From NCBI GenBank assembly GCA_026874595.1, contig JAPPUL010000095.1, forward strand, positions 1,800,001 to 1,864,000: 64,000 bases of DNA. The letters are read 5' to 3'. Within the stretch, counting starts at the first letter, position 1. Each line of letters begins with the position of its first letter. A model generated the notes under the pieces. The model was not told where the DNA came from. It saw only the letters and a program-made list of their open reading frames with translations, and did no database searches. Below, in pieces: positions 27,624 through 37,260 of the stretch. The position numbers and the translations under genes were made by a program. The stretch is from Sipunculus nudus (Eukaryota; Annelida; Sipuncula; Golfingiida; Sipunculidae).

Positions 27624-29204
27624 ATGACCTATAGTTTGAAACATATGACAAAAAAAACTTTTTCTTCTGATGAAAATTTATATGATCTTCTAGTGATTGG
27701 TGGTGGCATTAACGGGGTAGGGATTGCCCGGGATGCAACACTTCGAGGGCTGAAGACAGTGTTATGTGACAAAGGAACGCTTGCGGGGGGCACCTCTTCA
27801 GCCAGTACAAAACTTATTCACGGGGGGCTTCGTTATCTGGAACAACTTGAATTTTTTCTTGTCAAAGAAGCTTTGTCAGAACGGGAAATATTGTTAAAAA
27901 TAGCGCCTCATTTAATTTATCCGCTTCGGTTTTTACTTCCTTTATCAAATGATCTTCGCCCGCGATGGTTTGTTCGTTTAGGGCTTTTTATCTATGACCA
28001 TTTAAGCAAAAGAAATCATTTAAGCAAAAGAAACCATTTGCCCGGCACCAGTAAAGCAAATCTTTCAAAGCCTCCTTTTAATGATGTTTTAATCAAGCGC
28101 TATCAAACAGCTTATGAATATTCAGATTGCTGGGTCGATGATGCCCGCCTTGTGATTTTAAACGCCCGGGATGCCGCCGATAAAGGGGCTGATATTCTGA
28201 TAAAAACCAAATTTATCGGGGCAGAAGAAAAGGAAGATCACTGGCTGGTTTCGCTTGAAGATATGGTGTTGAACAAAAAAATAACCATCAAAGCCAAAGC
28301 CGTTATCAATGCGGCGGGCCCCTGGGTGTCGTCTGTTGCCAAACAGGCCACCGGAACAGATTTCAGCAAAAGAATAAGAAATGTTCGGGGCAGTCACATT
28401 ATCGTGCCAAAATTATTTTCCCATGACCGGGCCTATCTTTTCCAAAATCCGGACAAACGCATTTTTTTCGCCATTCCCTATGAACAAAATTTGACATTGA
28501 TTGGCACAACAGATGAAGACCATCAGGGGGATCTGGATGATGTGCATATCCAGAATGCGGAAACAGACTATTTGCTGGAAAGTGCCCGAAGATATTTTGC
28601 AAAAGACATTCAGCCCCATGATATTATCTGGAGCTATTCCGGAATTCGCCCTTTGTTTAGCGAAAAAGGAACTGAAAAAGCGCAGGAAACTAGCCGTGGC
28701 TACGAATTTAAGCTTGAAGGCCGCCGACATCCTTTTTTGCATGTTTTTGGGGGAAAAATCACAACCTATCGTACTCTGGCAATCGCAGCCTTAAAGAAAC
28801 TGGGCGCTTATTTCCCCGAAATGAAAGCCAGCACAACGGACAAAATTCCCTTGCCCGGTGGTGATTTTCATTCGGAAAATTTTAATGATCTGATGACAAA
28901 TTTAAGGGAACAATATCCCTTTATTGATGAAAAATGGGCCTTCCGGTTATTAAGGTCTTATGGAAAAGACTGCATCCGTTTTTTAGGAAACGCCAAGACA
29001 AAAAAAGATTTAGGATTATTTTTTGGAAGCAATTTATTTCAATCCGAAGTAGAATATCTTATAAAATACGAATGGGCACGTTCATTGGATGATCTTTTAT
29101 GGCGCCGAAGTAAACTTGGCTTACATTTAACATCGAATGAAAAACAACAATTAGAAGATTGGTTAACGAAACAAAATAAGATGTCGGATGGTGCTTTAAA
29201 ATGA
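27624..29204 (+). CDS. glpD: Aerobic glycerol-3-phosphate dehydrogenase
   Basis: A 526-residue FAD enzyme at the membrane face that oxidises glycerol 3-phosphate to dihydroxyacetone phosphate and passes electrons to quinone. It has the dinucleotide motif DLLVIGGGINGVGIARDATLRG near residue 22, the family block GTSSASTKLIHGGLRYLE, then AVINAAGPWVSSVAKQ and GRRHPFLHVFGGKITTYR. The length is normal. A short in-frame duplication (HLSKRN twice, near residue 130) lies in a variable loop. Translation is coupled to glpS by an ATGA overlap. ATG at 27624 was kept; ATG at 27645 is possible, and neither has a clear ribosome-binding site. Confidence 0.9.
   Translation: MTYSLKHMTKKTFSSDENLYDLLVIGGGINGVGIARDATLRGLKTVLCDKGTLAGGTSSASTKLIHGGLRYLEQLEFFLVKEALSEREILLKIAPHLIYPLRFLLPLSNDLRPRWFVRLGLFIYDHLSKRNHLSKRNHLPGTSKANLSKPPFNDVLIKRYQTAYEYSDCWVDDARLVILNARDAADKGADILIKTKFIGAEEKEDHWLVSLEDMVLNKKITIKAKAVINAAGPWVSSVAKQATGTDFSKRIRNVRGSHIIVPKLFSHDRAYLFQNPDKRIFFAIPYEQNLTLIGTTDEDHQGDLDDVHIQNAETDYLLESARRYFAKDIQPHDIIWSYSGIRPLFSEKGTEKAQETSRGYEFKLEGRRHPFLHVFGGKITTYRTLAIAALKKLGAYFPEMKASTTDKIPLPGGDFHSENFNDLMTNLREQYPFIDEKWAFRLLRSYGKDCIRFLGNAKTKKDLGLFFGSNLFQSEVEYLIKYEWARSLDDLLWRRSKLGLHLTSNEKQQLEDWLTKQNKMSDGALK
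27999..28034 (+). repeat. 18-bp tandem duplication inside glpD
   Basis: CATTTAAGCAAAAGAAAY occurs twice without a gap (27999-28016, 28017-28034), differing at the last base. It encodes His-Leu-Ser-Lys-Arg-Asn twice in a loop and keeps the frame. Confidence 0.85.
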
Positions 29205-30316
29205 GTTTAGAATTAAGAGATATTTCTTTTTCGTCTGAAAAAGAAACCTATATATACCCGACAAATTTATTACTTAAAGGGGGAAGCCTGAATATATTGC
29301 TGGGCCCAACATTATCTGGCAAAACGTCATTGATGCGTCTGATGGTGGGGCTGGATCCCCCGGATAATGGCAACATTTTCTGGAACGGAGAAAATGTAAC
29401 TAGAAAATCTGTTCGAAAACGCAATGTGGCAATGGTCTATCAACAATTTATCAATTATCCGTCATTATCGGTTTATGAAAATATTGCATCCCCTTTAAGG
29501 CTTTTGAAAACTCCCACATCAGAGATTGATCAAAAAGTTAAATCAGTTGCCGAACTTATGAAATTATCCAAACTGCTTGATCGCAAACCACTTGAATTGT
29601 CAGGTGGACAACAACAACGGGTTGCGCTTGCCCGGGCTTTAGTGAAAGAAGCAGACCTTGTTTTGCTGGATGAACCGCTGGCCAATCTTGATTATAAATT
29701 AAGGGAAGAACTCAGGTCCGAAATTCCTCAGATTTTTTCAGAAACCGGATCTGTTTTTGTTTATGCCACCACAGAAGCATCCGACGCTTTATTATTGGGG
29801 GGGAATACGGCTTGTTTGCATGAAGGAAAAATTGTTCAGTATGACGAAACACTTAAACTGTATCATCATCCTGTTAATTTAGCGGCCGCACGCGTTTTTT
29901 CCGATCCGCCGCTGAATATTTTGCCCGTGATTAGAACGGATGAAGCCCTTCAAATCGGTGATAATTTGTCTGTTTCGTTGAATGACTATGTCCGGAAAAT
30001 TTCAAATGGTCGTTATTTTCTGGCCTTCAGACCCATTAAATTATCACCTTATAAAAATCCGGAAAAGAAAGATATCATTGAATTTAAAGGGGTGGTTGAT
30101 GTGGCGGAAATCACAGGATCAGAAACCATTATTCATCTGAAATTTGGTCAGGAATCTTTAGTGTCGATGGTGCATGGTGTTTATAAAACCCAGATTAATC
30201 AGGCGTTAAGTTTTTATCTGGACCTTAAAAACGCATATATTTTTGACCCAGAAGAAAAACTTGTTCTATCCCCCGAAATCCTTCAGGAGCGTGAGCATGG
30301 CTACAATCCATCTTAA
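29201..30316 (+). CDS. glpS: Glycerol ABC transporter ATP-binding protein
   Basis: A 371-residue ABC ATPase, first of two in this transporter. It has Walker A LGPTLSGKTSLMRL near residue 36 (the Ser-Gly-Lys-Thr core), Q-loop VYQQFINYPSL, signature [15 protein letters not shown], Walker B VLLDEPLANLD and an H-loop region with FVYATTEASDALLL, where the usual TH is replaced by TT. The C-terminal 130 residues form an OB-fold regulatory domain. GlpS pairs with GlpT to power glycerol uptake by the GlpSTPQV importer of rhizobia. The start overlaps glpD (ATGA), and its last 20 bp overlap glpT. Confidence 0.86.
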   Translation: MSLELRDISFSSEKETYIYPTNLLLKGGSLNILLGPTLSGKTSLMRLMVGLDPPDNGNIFWNGENVTRKSVRKRNVAMVYQQFINYPSLSVYENIASPLRLLKTPTSEIDQKVKSVAELMKLSKLLDRKPLELSGGQQQRVALARALVKEADLVLLDEPLANLDYKLREELRSEIPQIFSETGSVFVYATTEASDALLLGGNTACLHEGKIVQYDETLKLYHHPVNLAAARVFSDPPLNILPVIRTDEALQIGDNLSVSLNDYVRKISNGRYFLAFRPIKLSPYKNPEKKDIIEFKGVVDVAEITGSETIIHLKFGQESLVSMVHGVYKTQINQALSFYLDLKNAYIFDPEEKLVLSPEILQEREHGYNPS

Positions 30317-31382
30317 AGAGCTGGCGCATAGCTATCATCCAAATCCCAAAACACCAGAAGATTACGCATTAAAACGTCTGGATCATATCTGGGAAGATGG
30401 TAAGGCTTATGCACTTTTAGGGCCATCGGGCTGTGGCAAAACAACCCTGTTAAATATCATATCCGGTTTGATTACCCCCACTCAGGGACAGGTATTGTTT
30501 GATGATCTGGATATTACACATTTGCCAACAGAAAGACGACATATTGCACAGGTTTTTCAATTCCCGGTGATCTATGATACCATGACGGTTTATGACAATC
30601 TGGCGTTTCCGTTAAAAAACCTGAGACATGATAAAGAAACCATCCATAGACGTGTGATTCATCTTGCCGAGATTCTTGAACTTGAAACATTGCTTCATAA
30701 AAAGGCCAAAACCTTAACAGCCGATACCAAGCAAAAAATATCTTTGGGGCGTGGACTGGTGCGACAAAGTGTGTCCGCAATTTTATTTGATGAACCTTTA
30801 ACCGTGATTGACCCGAAAATGAAATGGGAATTGCGCCGGCAATTGAAATTTCTGCACCAGCAACTTGGCCAAACGATGATCTATGTGACCCATGATCAGA
30901 GCGAAGCTTTGACTTTTGCAGATCAGATCGTGGTGATGCATGACGGGGACGTGGTGCAAATTGGAAGTTCAGAAGAGTTATTCAAATGCCCACAGCATAC
31001 ATTTGTTGGTTATTTTATTGGCAGCCCCGGTATGAATATTTTACCGGTTAAGCTTGATCAGAATCAGGTTATCATCAATGATTTTATTTTACCGCTTAAA
31101 GGGAAATATGCGTCCCGTTATCAGGATAATATTGAACTTGGAATCCGGCCAGAATTTGTCACGTTATCAAATGACAAACAAGACGGACTGCCCATTCGGA
31201 TTAAGCGGATTGAAAATATTGGAAATCAGACAATCGTCCGGACAGATTACAACGGACAAGAAATAAATGTTGTTATTCCTGATGGCCATGAAATTAATGG
31301 AAATGCCCGTTTTATCAAATTTAATCCGGATGATATTAATCTTTATCACAAAGGCTGGATCCTTGAAAAGGAGGTCGGTTAG
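30297..31382 (+). CDS. glpT: Glycerol ABC transporter ATP-binding protein
   Basis: A 361-residue ABC ATPase, partner of glpS. It has Walker A LGPSGCGKTTLLNI, Q-loop FQFPVIYDTMTVYDN, Walker B AILFDEPLTVIDPK, H-loop YVTHDQSEALTFADQ and a C-terminal MalK-like domain. The LSGGQ signature is degenerate (TADTKQKISLGRGLV), as if only one of the two ATP sites is fully consensus. In its partner the H-loop is altered instead, so the two weak sites complement each other. The ATG at 30297 follows AGGAGCGTGAGC and overlaps glpS by 20 bp; a longer in-frame start at 30243 is unlikely. Not to be confused with the enteric glycerol 3-phosphate antiporter of the same symbol. Confidence 0.85.
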   Translation: MATIHLKELAHSYHPNPKTPEDYALKRLDHIWEDGKAYALLGPSGCGKTTLLNIISGLITPTQGQVLFDDLDITHLPTERRHIAQVFQFPVIYDTMTVYDNLAFPLKNLRHDKETIHRRVIHLAEILELETLLHKKAKTLTADTKQKISLGRGLVRQSVSAILFDEPLTVIDPKMKWELRRQLKFLHQQLGQTMIYVTHDQSEALTFADQIVVMHDGDVVQIGSSEELFKCPQHTFVGYFIGSPGMNILPVKLDQNQVIINDFILPLKGKYASRYQDNIELGIRPEFVTLSNDKQDGLPIRIKRIENIGNQTIVRTDYNGQEINVVIPDGHEINGNARFIKFNPDDINLYHKGWILEKEVG

Positions 31383-32252
31383 ATGATAAAGAAACAAAAT
31401 AATCGTGCCTGGTTTCTGGTGTTGCCGGTTTTAATCATGGTGGCCTTCAGTGCGGTGATACCTATGATGACAGTTGTGAATTATTCCGTTCAGGATACAT
31501 TTGGAAACAATCAGTTTTTCTGGGCCGGGCTTGAATGGTATGAAGAAATTATAACCTCTTCACGGTTTCACAATGCTTTGTTACGGCAATTTATTTTCAG
31601 TGGGACGATTTTGTTAATTGAAATACCGCTTGGGATTATTATCGCATTGAATATGCCAAAAGCGGGCATTAGAGTGTCATTTTATCTGGTGATTATGGCG
31701 CTGCCATTATTAATCCCCTGGAATGTGGTGGGAACGATCTGGCAGATTTTTAGCCGGGTTGATATCGGCCTTTTAGGAAAAGCCACTGAATGGCTTGGGC
31801 TTGATTATAATTATACCATTGACCCTTTTTCTGCCTGGATTACGATTGTGATTATGGATGTCTGGCACTGGACATCACTTGTGGCGTTGTTGTGTTATGC
31901 TGGTTTGCAGTCTATTCCGGATGCTTATTATCAGGCAGCAAAAATTGATGGTGCCAGCCGCTGGGCGGTGTTCCGCTATATCCAGCTGCCGAAGATGCAT
32001 CATGTGTTATTGATCGCAGTTTTATTAAGATTTATGGATAGCTTCATGGTTTATACCGAACCTTTTGTGGTAACAGGTGGTGGTCCCGGTGATACCACAA
32101 CATTCTTATCAATTGATCTTGTTAAAATGGCCATTGGTCAGTTTGATCTGGGCCCTGCAGCAGCCTTTTCTATTATTTATTTTCTCATTATTTTACTGTT
32201 GTCCTGGGTCTTTTATACGATAATGACCCATCACCGGGAAGGAGAAAGCTGA
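31383..32252 (+). CDS. glpP: Glycerol ABC transporter permease
   Basis: A 289-residue inner-membrane permease of the MalF type with about six membrane segments (first one FLVLPVLIMVAFSAVIPMM). The EAA loop for contact with the ATPases reads YYQAAKIDGASRWAVFRYIQLPKM, with the core residues A-x-x-D-G-A. It starts immediately after the glpT stop and ends with ATGA overlap into glpQ. The length fits. It forms the translocation pore with GlpQ for glycerol delivered by the binding protein GlpV. Confidence 0.87.
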   Translation: MIKKQNNRAWFLVLPVLIMVAFSAVIPMMTVVNYSVQDTFGNNQFFWAGLEWYEEIITSSRFHNALLRQFIFSGTILLIEIPLGIIIALNMPKAGIRVSFYLVIMALPLLIPWNVVGTIWQIFSRVDIGLLGKATEWLGLDYNYTIDPFSAWITIVIMDVWHWTSLVALLCYAGLQSIPDAYYQAAKIDGASRWAVFRYIQLPKMHHVLLIAVLLRFMDSFMVYTEPFVVTGGGPGDTTTFLSIDLVKMAIGQFDLGPAAAFSIIYFLIILLLSWVFYTIMTHHREGES

Positions 32253-33070
32253 TGATCAAAAATAAATTTATTCCTGATAAAAGCTTTTTTATCATGCTTA
32301 TGTATCTGATTTTCCTGATGCTGCCCATATACTGGCTGGTGAATATGAGCCTTAAAACAAACGAAGAAATTCTGTCGGGATTCAGTTTATGGCCGGAAAA
32401 TTTAACCTTTGCGAATTATCTGGTTATTTTTACAGACCAAAGCTGGTATTCAGGGTATATCAATTCGACTATTTATGTGACCATCAATACAGTCCTGTCG
32501 GTATTTTTCGCATTACCCGCAGCTTATGCTTTTTCAAGGTACCGTTTTTTAGGGGACAAGCATTTGTTTTTCTGGCTTCTGACCAATCGGATGGCGCCGC
32601 CCGCTGTTTTTGCGCTTCCGTTTTTTCAGCTTTATAGTTCTGTTGGGTTATTTGATACCCATATTGCTGTGGCGCTGGCCCATACGTTATTTAATATTCC
32701 GCTGGCGGTCTGGATTCTGGAAGGCTTTATGTCAGGGGTTCCAAAAGAAATTGACGAAACGGCTTATATTGATGGCTATAGTTTTCCCCGGTTTTTTACC
32801 AAAATATTCATGCCCCTGATTGCGTCTGGTATCGGGGTGACTGCTTTTTTCTGTTTTATGTTTTCATGGGTGGAACTGCTTCTGGCCCGAACATTAACAT
32901 CAGTCGCGGCAAAACCAATTTCAGCCACAATGACCCGAACGGTTTCGGCATCTGGTCTTGACTGGGGTGTGCTGGCAGCAGCCGGGGTTTTAACGTTAAT
33001 TCCAGGCGCATTGGTGATCTGGTTTGTCAGAAATCATATCGCCCGTGGTTTTGCCCTTGGACGGGTATAG
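32252..33070 (+). CDS. glpQ: Glycerol ABC transporter permease
   Basis: A 272-residue permease of the MalG type with about six membrane segments (MLMYLIFLMLPIYWLVNMSL first). Its EAA loop is EIDETAYIDGYSFPRFFTKI followed by FMPLIASG. The C-terminus is the short basic tail typical of this class (HIARGFALGRV). The start overlaps the glpP stop by one base in an ATGA arrangement. It is the second half of the pore. The symbol here is the rhizobial transporter name, unrelated to enteric phosphodiesterase GlpQ. Confidence 0.87.
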   Translation: MIKNKFIPDKSFFIMLMYLIFLMLPIYWLVNMSLKTNEEILSGFSLWPENLTFANYLVIFTDQSWYSGYINSTIYVTINTVLSVFFALPAAYAFSRYRFLGDKHLFFWLLTNRMAPPAVFALPFFQLYSSVGLFDTHIAVALAHTLFNIPLAVWILEGFMSGVPKEIDETAYIDGYSFPRFFTKIFMPLIASGIGVTAFFCFMFSWVELLLARTLTSVAAKPISATMTRTVSASGLDWGVLAAAGVLTLIPGALVIWFVRNHIARGFALGRV

Positions 33071-33083
33071 GAAGGAAGGAAAA

Positions 33084-33368
33084 ATGACATTTGATTTAAG
33101 CTGGATGGCATGGACATGGCAAACTGGACTTTTCTTTTTCGTTATTTTTAGTCTTATACTGATCATGCTTATCTGGTCTATAAAAGCCCCTGCACTTCCC
33201 AGAAAAGGTATATTTTTTATCGAAACCACACCCGGAGACCGATTATTTATGTCACTTTTGGGCAGTGCTTTTATTTGTCTTTTCTGGTTGTTTTTTTTCG
33301 GTGTCCCTTTGTGGGGGGGGCTTGGAGTAAGCTTTATCTGGGCGTTTTGTGTTTTTCGCTGGGCCTAA
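33084..33368 (+). CDS. DUF2160 small membrane protein of the glycerol transporter operon
   Basis: A 94-residue protein with three hydrophobic segments: FFFVIFSLILIMLIWSI, FMSLLGSAFICLFWLFFFG and GVSFIWAFCVFRWA. DUF2160 genes sit between the permease and binding-protein genes of rhizobial glycerol importers; the function is not established. The ATG at 33084 follows GGAAGGAAGG. The gene is only 13 bp after glpQ. An 8-G run in its second half is part of a normal Trp-Gly-Gly codon stretch here and does not break the frame. Confidence 0.8.
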   Translation: MTFDLSWMAWTWQTGLFFFVIFSLILIMLIWSIKAPALPRKGIFFIETTPGDRLFMSLLGSAFICLFWLFFFGVPLWGGLGVSFIWAFCVFRWA

Positions 33369-33500
33369 GCCTGGGGAGAATGGGCATAATTGCCCAGCAA
33401 TTATGGGGCATCGTGCCTGGGAAAGGAGGAATTGGATTTAGAGTAAGTAATTATTTATAAATAATTAGCTAAAATTTAATTTTAACTTATGGAGGATCGT

Positions 33501-35216
33501 ATGAAAAATAGTTTATTGTATATAACCGTAATATCAATTATTGCGGGTTATTTTATGATTTCAACGGCACTGGCAGATATGCCGGTCGCTGCAAAATGGG
33601 TTGATCGGGAATTTCAGCCCTCGACCTTATCAAAATCTGAGCAGATGAAGGAAATGCAATGGTTTATTGATGCGGCTAAACCCTTTAAAGGTATGGAAAT
33701 AAATGTGGTTTCAGAAACTATTACAACACATGTGTATGAATCACAGGTTCTTGCAAAAGCCTTTGAAGAGATTACAGGCATCAAAGTTAATCATGATCTG
33801 ATTGGCGAAGGGGATGTGATTGAAAAAATCCAGACACAAATGCAAACTGGTGAAAATATCTATGATGCGTATGTGAATGATTCAGATTTGATCGGCACCC
33901 ACTGGCGTTATCAACAGGTACGGAATTTATCAGACTGGATGGCAAATGAAGCCGCTGATGTTACCAACCCGATGCTGGATATTGATGATTTTATCGGGAT
34001 TTCCTTTACGACCGGCCCGGATGGTAAAATTTATCAATTGCCAACACAACAATTCGCCAATCTCTACTGGTTCCGGCATGACTGGTTTACTAATCCTAAT
34101 TATCAGGCACGTTTCAAAGAAAAATATGGCTATGATTTAGGGGTGCCGGTCAACTGGTCCGCTTATGAAGATATCGCGGATTTCTTTACCAATGATATCA
34201 AGGAAATCGATGGACAACGAATTTATGGCCATATGGATTACGGAAAACGTGACCCGTCATTGGGCTGGCGCTTTACGGATGCCTGGCTATCAATGGCCGG
34301 TACTGGTGATGTCGGAATTCCGAATGGTTTGCCGGTTGATGAATGGGGCATTCGTGTTGATGCAAACGGTCGTCCAGTTGGTTCATCTGTGGAACGGGGC
34401 GGTGCAACAAACAGCCCTGCGGCCGTTTATGCGCTTCGCAAATATATCGACTGGCTGAAAGCTTATGCCCCACCTGCTGCGGGGGGAATGACTTTTTCTG
34501 AAGCCGGCCCTGTCCCGGCACAGGGAAATATCGCCCAGCAAATTTTCTGGTATACGACATTTACTGCTGATATGGTGAAGCAAAATATTCCGATCATGAA
34601 TAATGATGGAACACCAAAATGGCGAATGGCACCATCACCGCATGGTCCTTACTGGGAAGAAGGTATGAAGCTTGGTTATCAGGACGCCGGTTCCTGGACT
34701 TTGATGAAATCAACCCCTGTGGATCGGGCAAAAGCCGCCTGGCTTTATGCACAGTTTACGGTTTCAAAAACAGCCTCTTTAAAGAAAGCACATGTGGGGC
34801 TGACTTTTGTCCGTCATTCCAATATTAACCATAAAAGCTTTACAGAACGGGCATCCAAACTTGGAGGTCTGGTTGAATTTTATCGCTCTCCTGCCCGGGT
34901 ACAATGGACACCAACCGGTACCAATGTTCCGGATTACCCCAGACTGGCACAGTTATGGTGGCAAAGTGTTGGAAACGCAGTTGCTGGCAGCTTATCACCC
35001 CAGGCGGCAATGGATGAGCTGGCCAAGGCACAGGACCGTGTGATGCGACGGCTTCAACGTTCCCGTGTTCAGGGGAATTTAGGGCCTAAGCTAAATAGAA
35101 AACGCAGTAAAAGATATTGGTTTAATCAGCCAGGGGCACCGAAACCACCTTTGGCCAATGAAAAGCCAAAAGGACAAACCATTAGCTATGAGGAGCTGAT
35201 AAAATCCTGGCAATAA
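33501..35216 (+). CDS. glpV: Periplasmic glycerol-binding protein
   Basis: A 571-residue secreted protein with a signal peptide (KNSLLYITVISIIAGYFM, cleavage after ALA) and a mature part beginning DMPVAAKWVDREFQPSTLS, which is the usual opening of the GlpV-like binding proteins. It captures glycerol in the periplasm and delivers it to GlpPQ. I chose ATG 33501 because GGAGG at 33491-33495 stands 5 nt ahead; an in-frame ATG at 33489 overlaps that site. It is much longer than typical binding proteins, as expected for this subfamily. A strong terminator follows, so expression may exceed that of glpK. Confidence 0.87.
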   Translation: MKNSLLYITVISIIAGYFMISTALADMPVAAKWVDREFQPSTLSKSEQMKEMQWFIDAAKPFKGMEINVVSETITTHVYESQVLAKAFEEITGIKVNHDLIGEGDVIEKIQTQMQTGENIYDAYVNDSDLIGTHWRYQQVRNLSDWMANEAADVTNPMLDIDDFIGISFTTGPDGKIYQLPTQQFANLYWFRHDWFTNPNYQARFKEKYGYDLGVPVNWSAYEDIADFFTNDIKEIDGQRIYGHMDYGKRDPSLGWRFTDAWLSMAGTGDVGIPNGLPVDEWGIRVDANGRPVGSSVERGGATNSPAAVYALRKYIDWLKAYAPPAAGGMTFSEAGPVPAQGNIAQQIFWYTTFTADMVKQNIPIMNNDGTPKWRMAPSPHGPYWEEGMKLGYQDAGSWTLMKSTPVDRAKAAWLYAQFTVSKTASLKKAHVGLTFVRHSNINHKSFTERASKLGGLVEFYRSPARVQWTPTGTNVPDYPRLAQLWWQSVGNAVAGSLSPQAAMDELAKAQDRVMRRLQRSRVQGNLGPKLNRKRSKRYWFNQPGAPKPPLANEKPKGQTISYEELIKSWQ

Positions 35217-35238
35217 GGCCTGATTTATTTTAAGCTGA

Positions 35239-35277
35239 CTATTCCCGTTAATTTTAAATTTTCGGGAATAGTTTTTT
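35239..35277 (+). terminator. Rho-independent terminator between glpV and glpK
   Basis: CTATTCCCG at 35239-35247 pairs exactly with CGGGAATAG at 35263-35271, and six T residues follow. It should stop or thin out transcription from the transporter operon before glpK. Confidence 0.8.
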
Positions 35278-35341
35278 GGGAAGTTATATATCGTTAAACT
35301 AGGACCTTTAAAGAAGCCCTTATAAAATAAGAAGGAAAAGA

Positions 35342-36838
35342 ATGGCAAATTATATTCTTGCAATTGATCAGGGAACAACATCAAGCCGGGCGGTTATTTT
35401 TGATCAGAATTTTCGTATCATCGGGGCAAGCCAGCAGGAATTTCTACAATATTATCCCAAATCCGGCTGGGTGGAACATAAGCCGGATGATCTTTTATCA
35501 TCTGTTCTGACAACCACCCGACAGGCGCTTGACCGTGCCGGTATTTCCGCCCGTGACATTCTGGCCGCCGGAATTACAAACCAGCGGGAAACAACGATCG
35601 TCTGGGACCGCCATACCGGGGATGCTATTTATAATGCAATTGTGTGGCAGGACCGGCGAACGGCTGACTATTGTGATCAACTGAAAGCCGAAAATATTGA
35701 AAAATGGCTATCTGGAAAAACTGGGTTGTTGCTGGACCCTTATTTTGCAGCAACAAAAATCAAATGGCTTTTAGACAAAATTGATGGTGCAATGGAAAAA
35801 GCAAAAGCGGGTGATCTTCTGTTTGGTACGATTGATTGTTGGCTGATCTGGAAATTAACCAAAAGGGCGTCACATGTGACCGATGCGACAAATGCCTCCC
35901 GTAGTTTGATGTATAATATTCATCATCATAAATGGGATGAAGACCTGTTAAAGCTGTTCGAAATTCCTGAAAGCATCTTGCCCGACGTTAAAAACTCAGC
36001 CGATGATTTCGGCATAATCCACAAAGATTTTTTTGGAAGTGACATTCCCTTACTGGGGGTCGCAGGGGATCAGCAATCGGCATTAATCGGGCAGGCCTGT
36101 TTTCAGCCGGGCATGTTGAAATCAACTTATGGAACGGGCTGTTTTGCCATTTTAAACACCGGGAAAAAAGCCGTTGTATCTGAACACCGATTGTTAACAA
36201 CCATTGCTTACCAACTGGATGGAGAGGTTGTCTACGGCCTTGAAGGGTCCATTTTTATTGCCGGGGCCGCTGTACAATGGTTACGGGATGAAATGGGCCT
36301 TATCAAAGAAGCTTCAGAAGCTGAAACACTTGCCGAAAAGGCAGACCCGGAACAACATATTTATCTTGTTCCTGCTTTTTCAGGTTTGGGGGCGCCATAC
36401 TGGGATACAAATGTCAGAGGAGCCATTTTTGGTTTGACCCGTGGTACAGGCGCCTGTGAATTTGCCAAAGCGGCCCTCGAAAGCGTTGGATATCAGACAA
36501 AAGACCTTTTGGAAGTCATGCATCAGGATTGGCAGGAACAAGCCAATAACACTATTTTAAGGGTTGATGGTGGAATGACCGCTTCAGACTGGATGATGCA
36601 GTTTTTATCTGATATTTTAGGAGTCGATGTTGATTGTCCGGAAAATTCAGAAACAACCATTCTGGGTGCCGCTTATCTTGCAGGCCTGAAAGCTGGCTTT
36701 TATCCGAATCCAGACCAGTTTTCAGAAAACTGGACATTGAAAAAACGCTTCAGACCACAAATGACAACACAGGAACGGCAGAATAAATATCAGGGCTGGC
36801 TTAACGCCGTTACCTCCCTTATCAATCCTTTAGGATGA
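35342..36838 (+). CDS. glpK: Glycerol kinase
   Basis: A 498-residue FGGY-family kinase that phosphorylates glycerol to glycerol 3-phosphate, trapping it in the cell and supplying GlpD and the GlpR inducer. Landmarks: [15 protein letters not shown] at the N-terminus, [25 protein letters not shown], the FGGY-type segment [25 protein letters not shown] and the closing [19 protein letters not shown]. The length is normal and no break is seen. The start follows AGAAGGAAAAGA. It is last in the locus, 125 bp after glpV and behind a terminator, so it may have its own weak promoter or depend on read-through. Confidence 0.93.
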   Translation: MANYILAIDQGTTSSRAVIFDQNFRIIGASQQEFLQYYPKSGWVEHKPDDLLSSVLTTTRQALDRAGISARDILAAGITNQRETTIVWDRHTGDAIYNAIVWQDRRTADYCDQLKAENIEKWLSGKTGLLLDPYFAATKIKWLLDKIDGAMEKAKAGDLLFGTIDCWLIWKLTKRASHVTDATNASRSLMYNIHHHKWDEDLLKLFEIPESILPDVKNSADDFGIIHKDFFGSDIPLLGVAGDQQSALIGQACFQPGMLKSTYGTGCFAILNTGKKAVVSEHRLLTTIAYQLDGEVVYGLEGSIFIAGAAVQWLRDEMGLIKEASEAETLAEKADPEQHIYLVPAFSGLGAPYWDTNVRGAIFGLTRGTGACEFAKAALESVGYQTKDLLEVMHQDWQEQANNTILRVDGGMTASDWMMQFLSDILGVDVDCPENSETTILGAAYLAGLKAGFYPNPDQFSENWTLKKRFRPQMTTQERQNKYQGWLNAVTSLINPLG

Positions 36839-37040
36839 TGGAATCGGGGACAACGTCCTAAAGGTCACAAGACAATAAACCCATTAATAATGGTTAAGGG
36901 GTAATTGTTCAGTCCCACTGAAAGCTTTCTATTGCCACGTCTTTAAAATGTGAGATGGTCCCAAAAAATTGGCTAGTTAACGGTTGAAAAGATTTTTTGG
37001 AACAAGGGTTCAAACGCTTCGACGCTTAGATCGCAAGAAA

Positions 37041-37260
37041 ATGATTCGTCATGACACTCCGCATTTGAGCCTGATACAACAGTATAAGCTATTAAATATC
37101 TCTCGTAGCAGTTTTTACTATCAATCAAAAGCTGTAATGTCTTAGACCCTTAAAATCATAGAACGTAAAGATGAGCTATTTATGAAATATCCTTTTTATG
37201 GTTCACGACAAATGATGAATAGCCTACATCGTGAAGGTATACGGACATCATGGCGAGAAT
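37041..37260 (+). mobile_element. IS3-family OrfB transposase remnant
   Basis: The reading MIRHDTPHLSLIQQYKLLN, then ISRSSFYYQS, an in-frame stop near 37144, and ELFMKYPFYGSRQMMNSLHR with EGIRT after it is the N-terminal helix-turn-helix of an IS3-type OrfB. About 70 codons remain of about 290. A piece of OrfA may lie just upstream (36945-37030, with two stops). No terminal repeats were found. It separates the intact glycerol locus from the decayed GC-rich operon. Confidence 0.75.
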
